A DNA stretch of 64,000 bases, taken from contig DASXZY010000038.1 in assembly GCA_036501625.1 (NCBI GenBank), forward strand, positions 62,001 through 126,000. The letters are read 5' to 3'. The DNA comes from Palsa-1400 sp036501625 (lineage in GTDB: Bacteria; Verrucomicrobiota; Verrucomicrobiia; Limisphaerales; Palsa-1400). Below are positions 27,128 to 35,086 of this stretch, piece after piece (the stretch's first letter is position 1; every line of letters starts with the position of its first letter). The position numbers and the translations under genes were made by a program. The notes below the pieces were generated by a model that made no database searches, was not told the DNA's origin, and saw only the letters and a program-made list of their open reading frames with translations.

Positions 27128-27832
27128 TCATGTGCCCCAGCGGCTGTTATTGACCTGGCTTTGCGGGTTTTGCTGGCGCTCTTCCAGGCCGCGCAGTCGG
27201 CTGAGAATTCCATCCAAATCCACCTTCGGAGGGAGGGGCTGATTTTCCAAATAATCCATGATGGCGTCCAGCGCGCGCCGCGACGCCTCCGCTTGCTCCT
27301 GCCAGGCGCCGGCGGCTTGGGCGAGTTTGTCAAATATATCGTTGGATGGATCCGCGAAGGCGGGCATGGCCTTGGCCTCCGGTTGGGCTGCCGGGCGCGC
27401 GGGCGGCGGTTCAACGGGGTTGGCCGCGGCGGGTGATGGAATCGGCTGCGCGGAGGGGATGGCCTCCGAAGCGGGCGCGATGCCTGGCTGGGCTGGCGCG
27501 GGTTCTGCCCCGGATTCCGGCGGGGCGGCGGGCGGGTTCTCGGAAACCGCGCGTTCGCCGGGGACTGGTTCGGACGCTGGATGGCGAGTTGGCTCCACGG
27601 GCAGGACGTGCCGGGGGGCGTGCGGCGGGTGGATTTGGCGCGAGGCTTCGATTTGTTCGCGGATGGCGCCGGCGAATTCATCGAGTTTCTGGCCAAGGCG
27701 GTCGCAGGCTTCGATCAAGGCGGCGGGCGGATTGGACTGTCTGGCGGGCGCCGCCGCGGGAGCGGGTTCGCGGCGGGCGCGGGGTTGGGATGCGGGTTTT
27801 TTGACTTTGGGCTCTGTTTTTGGATGGTTCAT
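27128..27832 (-). CDS. hypothetical Pro/Ala-rich protein with helical ends
   Basis: I do not recognise this 234-residue protein. A basic start (MNHPKTEPKVKKPASQPRARR) is followed by a helix with heptad character ('IEACDRLGQKLDEFAGAIREQIEA', about residues 40-63, abridged). Then come about 95 residues very rich in Pro, Ala and Glu, and a second helical region from residue 165 ('DIFDKLAQAAGAWQEQ', 'DGILSRLRGLEERQQN'). It looks like a cytoplasmic linker or scaffold protein with two coiled-coil tips. It converges with citrate synthase. An opposite-strand frame covers the same bases, but it is Gly/Ala/Trp low complexity, and this strand has the better start and composition. Confidence 0.55.
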   Translation of the reverse strand: MNHPKTEPKVKKPASQPRARREPAPAAAPARQSNPPAALIEACDRLGQKLDEFAGAIREQIEASRQIHPPHAPRHVLPVEPTRHPASEPVPGERAVSENPPAAPPESGAEPAPAQPGIAPASEAIPSAQPIPSPAAANPVEPPPARPAAQPEAKAMPAFADPSNDIFDKLAQAAGAWQEQAEASRRALDAIMDYLENQPLPPKVDLDGILSRLRGLEERQQNPQSQVNNSRWGT

Positions 27833-28026
27833 AACTTGGAACTGGCTTATTCAACCTTGTTAAGCCTTGTTTTGCTGGGTTTGGGTGGGTTTTGGCCGGA
27901 AAAGGAGCTGGCCGCGGAAAGGTTCAAAAGGCGCAAAAATCTGATGTGGATGTTTTTGGGGGCCGTGGTTGCGGATTGATTTTGAGGGGCGGATTTTTTT
28001 CTGAAGATACCTTGAACTGCCTTGTT

Positions 28027-28215
28027 TAACTGCGTTTTGGCGCCTTCCGCCTGCGAGAAATAGGGTCCTCGGCGCTTGCCCCTCCCGATTGGGGGCGGGG
28101 GCGGACTTTATTGCGAGAATATCGCAATCCACCGTAATTAACTGCGTTTGGGTGCGACGGGCCTGAAATAAATGGCGCTCAGGGCGCCCGCCCGTCCCGG
28201 TTGGAGGGGGTGGCC
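28027..28215. repeat. two diverged tandem units of about 111 bases with a third partial copy elsewhere
   Basis: Unit 1 starts at about 28027 and unit 2 at about 28138. Both begin TTAACTGCGTTT, then about 17 bases later carry an AAATA-type stretch, then a GC-rich core. The core is GGCGCTTGCCCCTCCCGATT in unit 1 and GGCGCCCGCCCGTCCCGGTT in unit 2. It is followed by GG-rich sequence able to fold back on the C-rich half. A third copy of the core only (AAATAAATGG to CCCGTCCCGGATTGAGG) is at 46359-46403. Identity is imperfect, so this is a decayed or fast-evolving family. Confidence 0.6.
28110..28128. repeat. short perfect inverted repeat
   Basis: ATTGCGA (28110-28116) and TCGCAAT (28122-28128) flank GAATA. 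It sits between the two tandem repeat units. It could be a protein-binding dyad or the tip of an RNA hairpin. No promoter boxes are clearly associated with it. Confidence 0.45.
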
Positions 28216-28274
28216 CTATTTCTGAACAATATTGGATGTTCACGCGGGAATTGTGACAGAAACGCCAAAAACCA

Positions 28275-28295
28275 AAAAACCTACGGTAGGTTTTT
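28275..28295. terminator. palindrome followed by T-run, terminator-like
   Basis: AAAAACCTAC (28275-28284), one G, then GTAGGTTTTT (28286-28295) form a 21-base palindrome able to make an 8-bp hairpin in RNA with flanking A and T runs on both sides. A second T8 run follows at 28303. It is terminator-like on either strand, although no known gene ends just before it. It might terminate a small RNA from the repeat region. Confidence 0.4.
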
Positions 28296-28596
28296 CGGCG
28301 CGTTTTTTTTGGGCAACGCGGGCGCGGCGGACATTATTGGCGGGCAATGGGTTGCAACATGGAAATTCGTCAAAAAATGGAAAAACGTTTGCGAAAGCTG
28401 CATTTTCTTTCGGCCAAAACCCTGATTTCCTGCAAAAACGGCCGATTCTTTGAATGCGATTTGCGCAAGTATTTTATATGGAGCGTTTTATAAAAATTTG
28501 TTTTGCCGCCATCCCGATTTAAAAACGCCAAACGGGCTTGAGTTGGCCCATCCTTTACTTGCTTGCATAAAAGTCTCTGGTAGTTGACATTACTTT

Positions 28597-29829
28597 ATGT
28601 CGTTTACTGATTTCGGGCTTTCCCCGGCAATTTTGGAAGGTGTCAAAGCGATGGGATACGTTGAGCCGACTCCCATCCAGTTGCGGGGAATTCCTTTGAT
28701 TATGACCGGGCGCGATGTCATTGGCAGCGCGCAGACCGGCACGGGCAAAACCGCCGCCTTCGCGCTGCCCATTTTGTCGCTTTTAGGTGAACATGAACCC
28801 AAGTCCCGCTGCCTGGTGCTTGAACCGACCCGCGAACTGGCCGCGCAAGTCGAAACGGCGGTGCATGATTTCGCCCGGTTTACGAAGTTGCGCACGGCGG
28901 TGCTTTACGGCGGCGTGGGTTATGGCAAGCAACTGGACGATTTGCGCGCCGGGGCCGATGTGATCATCGCCACGCCCGGCCGGCTGCTCGATCACATGGA
29001 GCGCGGGGCCTGCCGCCTGGACCATATTAAGTACCTGGTGCTGGACGAGGCGGACCGGATGCTCGACATGGGCTTCCTGCCCGATGTTCGGCGCATTCTC
29101 CAGAAATGCCCGCGCGAGAGGCATACTTCGCTGTTTTCGGCGACGATCCCGTTCGAGATTCAGGGATTGATCAAATGGGCCATGAAAGAGCCGGAGGTGG
29201 TGGAAATCGGCATGAGGCGCTCGCCAGCGGAAACGGTCGAGCACGTGATTTATCCGGTGGCGGAGAGCCAGAAGTCGGCGCTCTTGCTGCAATTGCTGGA
29301 GAAGGTGCAATGCACCTCGGTCATTATTTTTTGCCGCACGAAACATCGGGCCGATCAAATCGCGCATATTCTCAAGCGCAATCGGCATGCGGTGGCGGTG
29401 CTGCACTCCAATCGCACCCAGCGCGAGCGCGAGGAAGCCTTGCGAGGATTTCGCGACGGGCGGTATGAAGTTCTGGTGGCGACGGACATCGCTTCGCGCG
29501 GGCTGGACATCGCCGATGTCAGCCACGTTGTCAACTATGATGTTCCGCAGCATCCGGAGGATTACATCCACCGCATCGGGCGCACAGGCCGGGCCGAGCA
29601 GGCCGGCGACGCGCTGACGCTGATGGTCGCGGCCGATGCGACGCACGTCTTCGCCATCGAGCGGTTCATCGGGCAGAAAATTCCGCGGGTGAAGCTGGAC
29701 AATTTTGATTACCAGTACACGGCGCTATTTGAGGAACAAAAGGCCGGGCAAAAGACGGGCTACGTCGGCAAAGTGCGCGGGGCGCGGGTCAGGGGCGGAT
29801 ACTTTTTCGCGCCGGGCCGGCGGAGGTAG
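28597..29829 (+). CDS. DEAD-box ATP-dependent RNA helicase, RhlE-like
   Basis: This 410-residue cytoplasmic helicase unwinds structured RNA, for example in ribosome assembly or mRNA decay. All core motifs are present: Q motif ('FGLSPAILEGVKAMGYVEPTPIQ'-type, residues 5-27, abridged), motif I 'SAQTGTGKTAAF', Ia 'EPTRELAAQV', II 'DEADRMLDMGF', III 'SATIP', IV 'VIIFCRTK', V 'ATDIASRGLDI' and VI 'HRIGRTGRAEQ'. The C-terminal tail after the RecA domains is short (about 55 residues, basic) and lacks an RNA-binding domain, which fits the RhlE type. The gene stands alone behind an AT-rich upstream region. Cold-induction is common in the family but no cold-box is visible. Confidence 0.93.
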   Translation: MSFTDFGLSPAILEGVKAMGYVEPTPIQLRGIPLIMTGRDVIGSAQTGTGKTAAFALPILSLLGEHEPKSRCLVLEPTRELAAQVETAVHDFARFTKLRTAVLYGGVGYGKQLDDLRAGADVIIATPGRLLDHMERGACRLDHIKYLVLDEADRMLDMGFLPDVRRILQKCPRERHTSLFSATIPFEIQGLIKWAMKEPEVVEIGMRRSPAETVEHVIYPVAESQKSALLLQLLEKVQCTSVIIFCRTKHRADQIAHILKRNRHAVAVLHSNRTQREREEALRGFRDGRYEVLVATDIASRGLDIADVSHVVNYDVPQHPEDYIHRIGRTGRAEQAGDALTLMVAADATHVFAIERFIGQKIPRVKLDNFDYQYTALFEEQKAGQKTGYVGKVRGARVRGGYFFAPGRRR

Positions 29830-29834
29830 CGAAC

Positions 29835-30563
29835 TTAATCCGCGGCCGCGAGGTCCATGCCGGAGGCATAGTATAATATGCGTCCGCAATTGGGGCACGT
29901 AACCAGTTCTTTGGCGGCCTGGCACTCCACCATAAGTTGCACGGGGAATCGCATGTGGCAGCCGCCGCAGACGCCGTGTTCGATGCCCACCACCACGTTG
30001 TCGCCTTTGTTGCTCAAGAGCCGTTGGTAGCGGCTCAACGCCCGCTGTTCTATGCCGGCCGTCAGTTCAGCGCGGTTGCTCTCCAAGCCCGACAATTCAG
30101 TATGCAGGCTTTGTTCGCGGGCGGTTAGTTCGCGCAATTGTCCCTCCGCCATTTTCCTGGCTTCGTCGGCCTCGCGTGCGGCGGCGGCGGCGTGTTTTTG
30201 CACGGTCTCAGCCTGCTCCATTAGCTCCAATTCCTGGTCTTCGAGTCCCACGATGTCGTGCTTGCAGCCTTCGATCTGGTGGGCCAGGGCGCGGTACTCC
30301 TCGTTCTTCTTGGTTTCGAATTGTTGCAGGGCGTAGCGTTCGATCTGCTGCTTTTTGGCGATTACATCGAGTTCCAATTTCTTGCGGTCGGATTCGATTT
30401 GCTTGGACCTGTTCTTGGCGGCGTCGAGGCTGGCCTGGGCGGAGGAGGCTTTGCCCTGAAAAGATTCCCGTTCGGGTTGGACGCGCGCAAGTTGTTCGCG
30501 GACTCGCAAAATCCGGCGATCTCTGTCTTGCAAAATCAGCAGTTTTTCGATAGTGTCTTGCAT
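29835..30563 (-). CDS. coiled-coil protein with C-terminal C4 zinc ribbon (CT398-like)
   Basis: This 242-residue protein consists of a long antiparallel coiled coil (about residues 5-175, rich in Glu, Lys, Gln and Ala heptads) and a C4 zinc ribbon. The ribbon is 'CGGCHMRFPVQL' plus 'CPNCGRILYY' near residues 195-230. This is the DUF164/zf-RING_7 architecture described for Chlamydia CT398 and relatives. Those have been linked to sigma-54 and protein export, but the general role is not settled. It converges with the helicase gene (5-base gap) and is divergent from the HtrA gene. Confidence 0.88.
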   Translation of the reverse strand: MQDTIEKLLILQDRDRRILRVREQLARVQPERESFQGKASSAQASLDAAKNRSKQIESDRKKLELDVIAKKQQIERYALQQFETKKNEEYRALAHQIEGCKHDIVGLEDQELELMEQAETVQKHAAAAAREADEARKMAEGQLRELTAREQSLHTELSGLESNRAELTAGIEQRALSRYQRLLSNKGDNVVVGIEHGVCGGCHMRFPVQLMVECQAAKELVTCPNCGRILYYASGMDLAAAD

Positions 30564-30665
30564 GGGTTGCTTCGTTCCCGTCGTTGCCAGCGACGTTAGC
30601 GGCCCCCATGCGGCAAGTCAATGAGGATGCTCGCCGCGGTGAACATTTTATCGCAAAAGACCAAT

Positions 30666-32111
30666 ATGAAACGTCTCAAGCCCAATACGGCCTGCCTCCT
30701 GGCTGCCGCCGTCATGGCGTCCGCCCAGCCCGCCGTCTCCAAAGATTCCCCGGCGCTGACCCTGGCCCGGCAGCTCAACGAGGCTTTCGTCGAAGTAGCC
30801 GATCAAGTCTCCCCGGCGGTGGTGGTCATTTACATCCGCCAAAAAGTGAGCGACAAGGATGCCGATGACAACGGCTCCTTCTGGGATATTGTCCCGCAAT
30901 TGCGCCGTCATTTGGAGGGCGAAGGCAAGTCGCATCAGCATTGGATCGAAGGGGAAGGCTCCGGCGTCATTATGACGGCCGACGGTTATATCCTGACCAA
31001 CAATCACGTGGTTGAGAACGCGGATGAAATCGAAGTCCGGCTCAAGGACGGCCGCAAATTCCGGGGCGAAGTCAAAGGCGCCGATCCCGCTTCGGACATC
31101 GCGGTGGTCAAGATTAACGCGACGGGATTGAAGCCGGCCAAACTGGGCGATTCGGACGCGACGCGCGTGGGAGAATTCGTGCTGGCGATCGGGGCGCCGT
31201 TTGAACTCGACGATACCGTGACCGTCGGGCACGTCAGCGCGAAGGGGCGCGTATTCGAGCACGACGCCGACCAGGATTTCCTCCAGACGGACGCGAGAAT
31301 CCTGCCCGGCAACAGCGGCGGGCCGCTGGTCAATCTTTACGGTGAAGTCATTGGCATCAACACGATGATTGAAGGATTGGACACTGGCATCGGCTTCGCG
31401 GTGCCGATCAATCTGGCCAAGCGGGTCAAAGACCATTTGATTACGGAGGGAAAATACGTCCGTTCCTGGCTGGGCATCGGCATCAACGAATTGAAGAACG
31501 AGAGCGATTATCTGGGACTGGACGGATTCCTGGCGCCGGATGTTCACGACGGAGTGCTGGTGACCGCCATCTGGCTGGGAGGGCCGGCCTCCAAATCCGA
31601 GTTGCAGGCCGGCGACGTGATTACAGGAGTGGACGGAAAAAGCGTATTGACCGTGCGCCAATTGAAGGACGAAGTGGCCAACAAGACACCTGGGCACGCC
31701 TCGACGCTGGACGTGGTGCGCGGCAAGTCGCACGTTACGGTCAAAATTACGCCGGGCGTGATGCCCTCGGCGGATGATTTGGCCGCCGAATCGCGCCGTG
31801 CCCAAAGCGCGGTCCAGCCGGTCGAATTGGGTTTGACAGTGCGGAGCCTGACCAAGGAATTGGCGCGGCAGTACGGGGTTGCAGCCACCAACGGCGTCGT
31901 GGTGACCGGCGTGGAGCAAAATTCGGCCGCGGAAGCGCGAGGCATCAAGACCGGGGACGTCATCACGGAAATCAACCGGAAGCGCATCGCCACCACGCGG
32001 CAATTCCGCGACGCCGTCAAATCGGCGGACGCCAAGCAAGGGCTGACGGTTAATGTGATCAGCGACGGGGAGAGCCGGTTTATCGTCCTCAAGGACATCG
32101 CCGCGAATTGA
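30666..32111 (+). CDS. HtrA/DegP-type periplasmic serine protease with two PDZ domains
   Basis: This 481-residue protein degrades or refolds damaged envelope proteins. A signal peptide covers residues 1-20. The trypsin-like domain has the triad H114 ('LTNNHVVENADE'), D144 ('PASDIAVVKI') and S217 ('ILPGNSGGPLVN'). Two PDZ domains follow ('SWLGIGINEL' onwards, and 'VELGLTVRSL' to the C-terminus), each with the usual 'AGDVITGVDGK' or 'TGDVITEINRK' motif. I use the ATG at 30666; the frame extends 15 codons upstream without signal-peptide character. rlmN starts 3 bases after its stop, so the two are one transcript. Confidence 0.95.
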   Translation: MKRLKPNTACLLAAAVMASAQPAVSKDSPALTLARQLNEAFVEVADQVSPAVVVIYIRQKVSDKDADDNGSFWDIVPQLRRHLEGEGKSHQHWIEGEGSGVIMTADGYILTNNHVVENADEIEVRLKDGRKFRGEVKGADPASDIAVVKINATGLKPAKLGDSDATRVGEFVLAIGAPFELDDTVTVGHVSAKGRVFEHDADQDFLQTDARILPGNSGGPLVNLYGEVIGINTMIEGLDTGIGFAVPINLAKRVKDHLITEGKYVRSWLGIGINELKNESDYLGLDGFLAPDVHDGVLVTAIWLGGPASKSELQAGDVITGVDGKSVLTVRQLKDEVANKTPGHASTLDVVRGKSHVTVKITPGVMPSADDLAAESRRAQSAVQPVELGLTVRSLTKELARQYGVAATNGVVVTGVEQNSAAEARGIKTGDVITEINRKRIATTRQFRDAVKSADAKQGLTVNVISDGESRFIVLKDIAAN

Positions 32112-32114
32112 GCC

Positions 32115-33221
32115 ATGTCCAAGCCCGATATCCGTTCCCAGTCGCGGGAACAAATCCAGCAACAATTTGAGGTTTGGGGTGAGCAGGCCTATCGGGCAGT
32201 GCAATTGCTGGATTGGCTTTACGCGCGGCGAGCCGCCAGTTGGGACGAGATGTCCAATCTCCCCAAAGCCCTTCGCCAGCGACTGGCGGAAACGCATGCC
32301 CTTTGGTGGCCGGAACTGGCGAAGAAACAAGGCGCGGGCGATGCGACCCGGAAATTTCTCTGGAAGCTGGCGGACGGCGCGTTGGTTGAGAGCGTTCTCA
32401 TTCCAGCCAGCCCGAGCCTCTACGGGGAGCCGAGCGACCGCCATACGCTGTGCGTTTCCACGCAGGTCGGCTGCGCTTACGGCTGCAAATTTTGCGCCAG
32501 CGGATTGGACGGCTGGAAACGCAATTTGAACGTGGAGGAAATCGTCAACCAGGCGCTGGCCATCGAGCGGAGCGAAGGCGGGAACGAACGGCTGATCAAC
32601 AACCTGGTCATCATGGGCATGGGCGAGCCGCTGGCCAATTATGACAATCTGCTGGCGGCCCTGCGCATTCTCAACGCGCCCTGGGGCGGGCAGATTGGCG
32701 CGCGGAAAATCACCGTTTCCACCAGCGGCTTGGTTCCGCAAATTCGCCGGCTGGCCGAGGAACCGCAGCAATTCCGGCTGGCCATCTCCCTGCATGGCGC
32801 GACGGACGAAACCCGCGCGCGCATCATGCCCATCAACAAGAAATATCCGTTGAAGGAACTGGCGGCCGCCTGCGCCTATTACCAGGAGAAAAAAGGGCGC
32901 ATGATTACGCTGGAATATATTTTGATCGCCGGGGTCAACGACGGCCTGGAGCAGGTTCCGCCGCTGGCCAAACTGGCCCTGAGCCTGCGCGCCAAAGTTA
33001 ATTTGATTCCCTATAACCAAGTTGAAGGCTTGCCGTGGGAACGGCCCAGCGAACCGGTCCAGGATGCCTTTCTCGCCGCCTTGGAACGCCACAAAGTCCC
33101 GGCCACTCTGCGCCGGGAAAAGGGCGGAGAAATCGACGCCGCCTGCGGGCAGCTTCGCCTTAAGACTGAGCGGGAACTTCTCGGAATGTCCAATATTGGA
33201 AAAAATGTGTCTCAATTTTGA
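32115..33221 (+). CDS. rlmN: 23S rRNA (adenine2503-C2)/tRNA methyltransferase RlmN
   Basis: This 368-residue radical SAM enzyme methylates C2 of A2503 in 23S rRNA and of A37 in some tRNAs. The Fe-S cysteines are C120, C124 and C127 in 'VGCAYGCKFCASG'. 'NLVIMGMGEPLANYDN' carries the SAM-binding GEP motif. The second mechanistic Cys is near residue 350 ('IDAACGQL'). 'LIPYNQVEGLPWERP' is also typical. The length matches the family (370-390). It follows the protease gene by 3 bases. Confidence 0.96.
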   Translation: MSKPDIRSQSREQIQQQFEVWGEQAYRAVQLLDWLYARRAASWDEMSNLPKALRQRLAETHALWWPELAKKQGAGDATRKFLWKLADGALVESVLIPASPSLYGEPSDRHTLCVSTQVGCAYGCKFCASGLDGWKRNLNVEEIVNQALAIERSEGGNERLINNLVIMGMGEPLANYDNLLAALRILNAPWGGQIGARKITVSTSGLVPQIRRLAEEPQQFRLAISLHGATDETRARIMPINKKYPLKELAAACAYYQEKKGRMITLEYILIAGVNDGLEQVPPLAKLALSLRAKVNLIPYNQVEGLPWERPSEPVQDAFLAALERHKVPATLRREKGGEIDAACGQLRLKTERELLGMSNIGKNVSQF

Positions 33222-33389
33222 GCAAACTTGCAATTTCTGCGCAAGTTGCTTGAGATTAGCCGGATACGCGCCTGTTTTCACCCCGAAAAAGCCGAAAACC
33301 CGTTGGCCTCAAAGCTGCTTTGGTTCTGTCGCGTGACAGTTTTAAGAGGCAAACGCGGGCACAGTGGTGAGCAAGTCAAGGATAGCAGC

Positions 33390-34157
33390 ATGAGTATGAA
33401 ATCAGGACAAACAACGGCGCGAAAACAGGCTTTTTCGGCGGCGCTCGGATGCGCCATGATCGGCGGCTGGGTGGCCAGCGCCAGCGCCAATCCAATCCCC
33501 GTGACGGTGTCGGATATTACGGATTGGAGCACGACACCCGTGGAAATCATCGATGCGGACCTTCCTTATCTGGGCCGTGAAGACTGCGCCATCTATGCGG
33601 GAATCAATACGCTTTCCGTGAACCTGGACGGAACCACCACCATTTACAGCGGCTTTTGCATCGATCCATTTCATTGGAGCGCCAGCGGGCCGATCTCCGG
33701 CTACTACGAAGTGCCGCTGAGCCAGGCGCCGAAATTTCCGGGCACCATGAATGCCGCGACCGCGACCGCCATCGGCGATTTGTGGGCGGAATACTTTTCG
33801 CCAACGATGAGTTCGAGCAGCGCGGCGGGTTTGCAGATTGCGATTTGGGAATTGGTTTCCGCCAATGCCGTCGCCAGCGGTGAGCTTTCCCCCAGCCTTG
33901 CGTTCTCGCTGACCGCGGGCCAATACGACTACGGCGCGAGCCAGGACCTTGCGTCGCTGGCGCAATACAACGGCCCCACCGCCAATGTCATAGGTTTGAC
34001 AGGCCCCGGCCAGGATTATGTGGTTGACCCGCCCCGCCAAGGCGTCCCTGATGGCGGGCGCACCTTGATGATGCTCGCGCTGGCCCTCGGCGGGATTGCC
34101 GCGGCCCGGCTCTCACCGCAACTCGCGCCCGCGCCGCAAAAAGCGCGCCGGCGCTGA
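33390..34157 (+). CDS. secreted protein with VPDSG-CTERM-like tail and candidate thioester domain
   Basis: This 255-residue exported protein has a signal peptide (residues 12-33, cleavage after ASASA). Its globular domain contains 'YSGFCIDPFHW' (Cys90) and 'AAGLQIAIWELV' (Gln149). Its C-terminal sorting tail is GVPDGGRT (residues 218-225), a hydrophobic segment (LMMLALALGGIAAA), then basic residues ending KARRR. The Cys/Gln-Ile-Ala-Ile-Trp pair resembles thioester adhesion domains and similar domains in PEP-CTERM proteins. In thioester domains, Cys and Gln form an internal thioester that can bond covalently to a target. An AAGGA site lies 7 bases before the ATG at 33390. The domain assignment is inference from the two motifs. 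Confidence 0.75.
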   Translation: MSMKSGQTTARKQAFSAALGCAMIGGWVASASANPIPVTVSDITDWSTTPVEIIDADLPYLGREDCAIYAGINTLSVNLDGTTTIYSGFCIDPFHWSASGPISGYYEVPLSQAPKFPGTMNAATATAIGDLWAEYFSPTMSSSSAAGLQIAIWELVSANAVASGELSPSLAFSLTAGQYDYGASQDLASLAQYNGPTANVIGLTGPGQDYVVDPPRQGVPDGGRTLMMLALALGGIAAARLSPQLAPAPQKARRR

Positions 34158-34174
34158 GAGGCAGCATTGCAAAA

Positions 34175-34204
34175 TCATGCCTGAGCGGATGGACTCAGGC
34201 ATGA
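34175..34204. repeat. perfect 11-bp inverted repeat after the VPDSG gene
   Basis: TCATGCCTGAG (34175-34185) and CTCAGGCATGA (34194-34204) flank an 8-base loop, 17 bases after the stop codon at 34157. It can fold into a strong RNA hairpin and is probably the end of the upstream transcript. The T-run expected of a classical terminator is missing on the plus strand. Confidence 0.6.
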
Positions 34205-34340
34205 TGACGGCGCTGGAACTCAGAGCGCGAATGCAGGCAGCCCCCTTCAAGCCATTCCGCGTCATTCCGACGGCTCTTGCGAAGCGCGTAGAATTCGCCA
34301 GGATTATCTCATTGACCGCCGCCGTTGGGCCATGCCTGAT
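34201..34340 (+). pseudogene. remnant of a small 'PFxPFR' protein fused in frame to the next gene
   Basis: Codons from 34201 read MMTALELRARMQAAPFKPFRV, a start typical of a small conserved protein seen in many Planctomycetes and Verrucomicrobia. Those proteins normally continue into a 'DGR...' strand and a basic C-terminus; here the resemblance stops after about 20 residues. The frame continues into the pseudouridine synthase gene without a stop. It is most likely a decayed fragment. Translation from 34201 would give the enzyme an odd 50-residue leader. Confidence 0.4.
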
Positions 34341-34353
34341 GGGCGGCGCTTTC

Positions 34354-35055
34354 ATGCTCGATATTCTCCACGAAGACGCGGATTTGCTGGTGGTGAACAA
34401 GCCGGCTGGGCTGGTCTGCCATCCGACCAAAGGCGATGAGTTGTCCAGTTTGGTCAGCCGCGCGCGGTTGTATTTGGGCGCTCCGGGGCACTTGATCAAT
34501 CGCCTGGACCGGGAGACGAGCGGCGTGATCGTGCTGGCCAAAAACCCAGCCGCCGCCGGAGCGCTGGGCAAGCTGTTTGAAAGCCGCGTTGTGCGAAAGG
34601 AATATCTGGCCATCGTGCGCGGCTCGGCGCCTGATGACTCCGGCGTGATCGATCTCCCGCTGGGCAAGGACAAGGCCAGCCAGATCGCCATCAAGGATTG
34701 CGTGCGCGCGGATGGCGCGGACGCTTCGACGGAGTATTTCACGCAGCGCCGTTTTCACCGCCCGGAAGGAGATTTCTCATTGTTGCGCGTGCTGCCCCGC
34801 ACCGGCCGCAAACATCAAATCCGGATTCATCTGGCGGCCATCGGCCATCCCATTGTGGGGGATAAATTGTATGGCGGGAACGAGGATTTGTACTTGGCGC
34901 TGGTGCAGGACCGCCTGACGGCGGAGCAGCGGGCGGAATTGCTTCTGGCCAATCACGCTCTGCACGCCCGAGAAGTCAAGCTGCCCTGGCGCGGCGAAGA
35001 ACGAACCTTCCGCGCGCCGCCGAATGAGGAGTTCACGGGGTTTGCCGGGGCTTGA
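34354..35055 (+). CDS. RluA-family pseudouridine synthase
   Basis: This protein of about 233 residues isomerises uridine to pseudouridine in rRNA or tRNA. The catalytic Asp is in 'LINRLDRETSGVIVLAKN', the RluA signature HRLDxxTSG with Asn replacing the usual His. 'LLVVNKPAGLVCHPT' is the N-terminal motif. The later motifs are 'RKEYLAIVRG', 'RVLPRTGRKHQIRIHLA' and 'HPIVGDKLYG'. It lacks the N-terminal S4 domain, so it is of the short RluA/TruC kind. The frame is open to 34096, but the first residues of the fold begin at the ATG 34354 (34339 is an alternative). The target nucleotide cannot be read from sequence. Confidence 0.88.
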   Translation: MLDILHEDADLLVVNKPAGLVCHPTKGDELSSLVSRARLYLGAPGHLINRLDRETSGVIVLAKNPAAAGALGKLFESRVVRKEYLAIVRGSAPDDSGVIDLPLGKDKASQIAIKDCVRADGADASTEYFTQRRFHRPEGDFSLLRVLPRTGRKHQIRIHLAAIGHPIVGDKLYGGNEDLYLALVQDRLTAEQRAELLLANHALHAREVKLPWRGEERTFRAPPNEEFTGFAGA

Positions 35056-35086
35056 GATTCTGGGCGGGTTCCGTTAGCTTCGTGCC

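Larger units (their letters stand above)
27833..28596. other. 764-base gene-free region between divergent genes
   Basis: No credible protein gene lies here. Short frames exist on both strands but have non-protein-like composition. It contains a diverged tandem repeat of about 111 bases (28027-28215), a 7-bp inverted repeat (28110-28128), an AT-rich near-perfect palindrome (28075-28095 of the adjacent text is GC-rich; the palindrome itself is at 28275-28295), and an AT-rich stretch (28380-28596) that probably holds the promoter of the helicase gene. The density of hairpin-forming sequence suggests a regulatory RNA or a repeat-derived island. Confidence 0.6.

Noticed and set aside
27258..27863. 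201-residue plus-strand frame over the proline-rich gene
   Set aside because: Gly/Ala/Trp low-complexity composition; I preferred the minus strand, though the choice is not certain.
33189..33200. 12-base palindrome TCCAATATTGGA near the end of rlmN
   Set aside because: It lies within coding sequence of a conserved protein, and a single short palindrome is not informative.
30648..33281. 877-residue minus-strand frame opposite the htrA and rlmN genes
   Set aside because: Antisense to two well-supported genes and spanning their junction.
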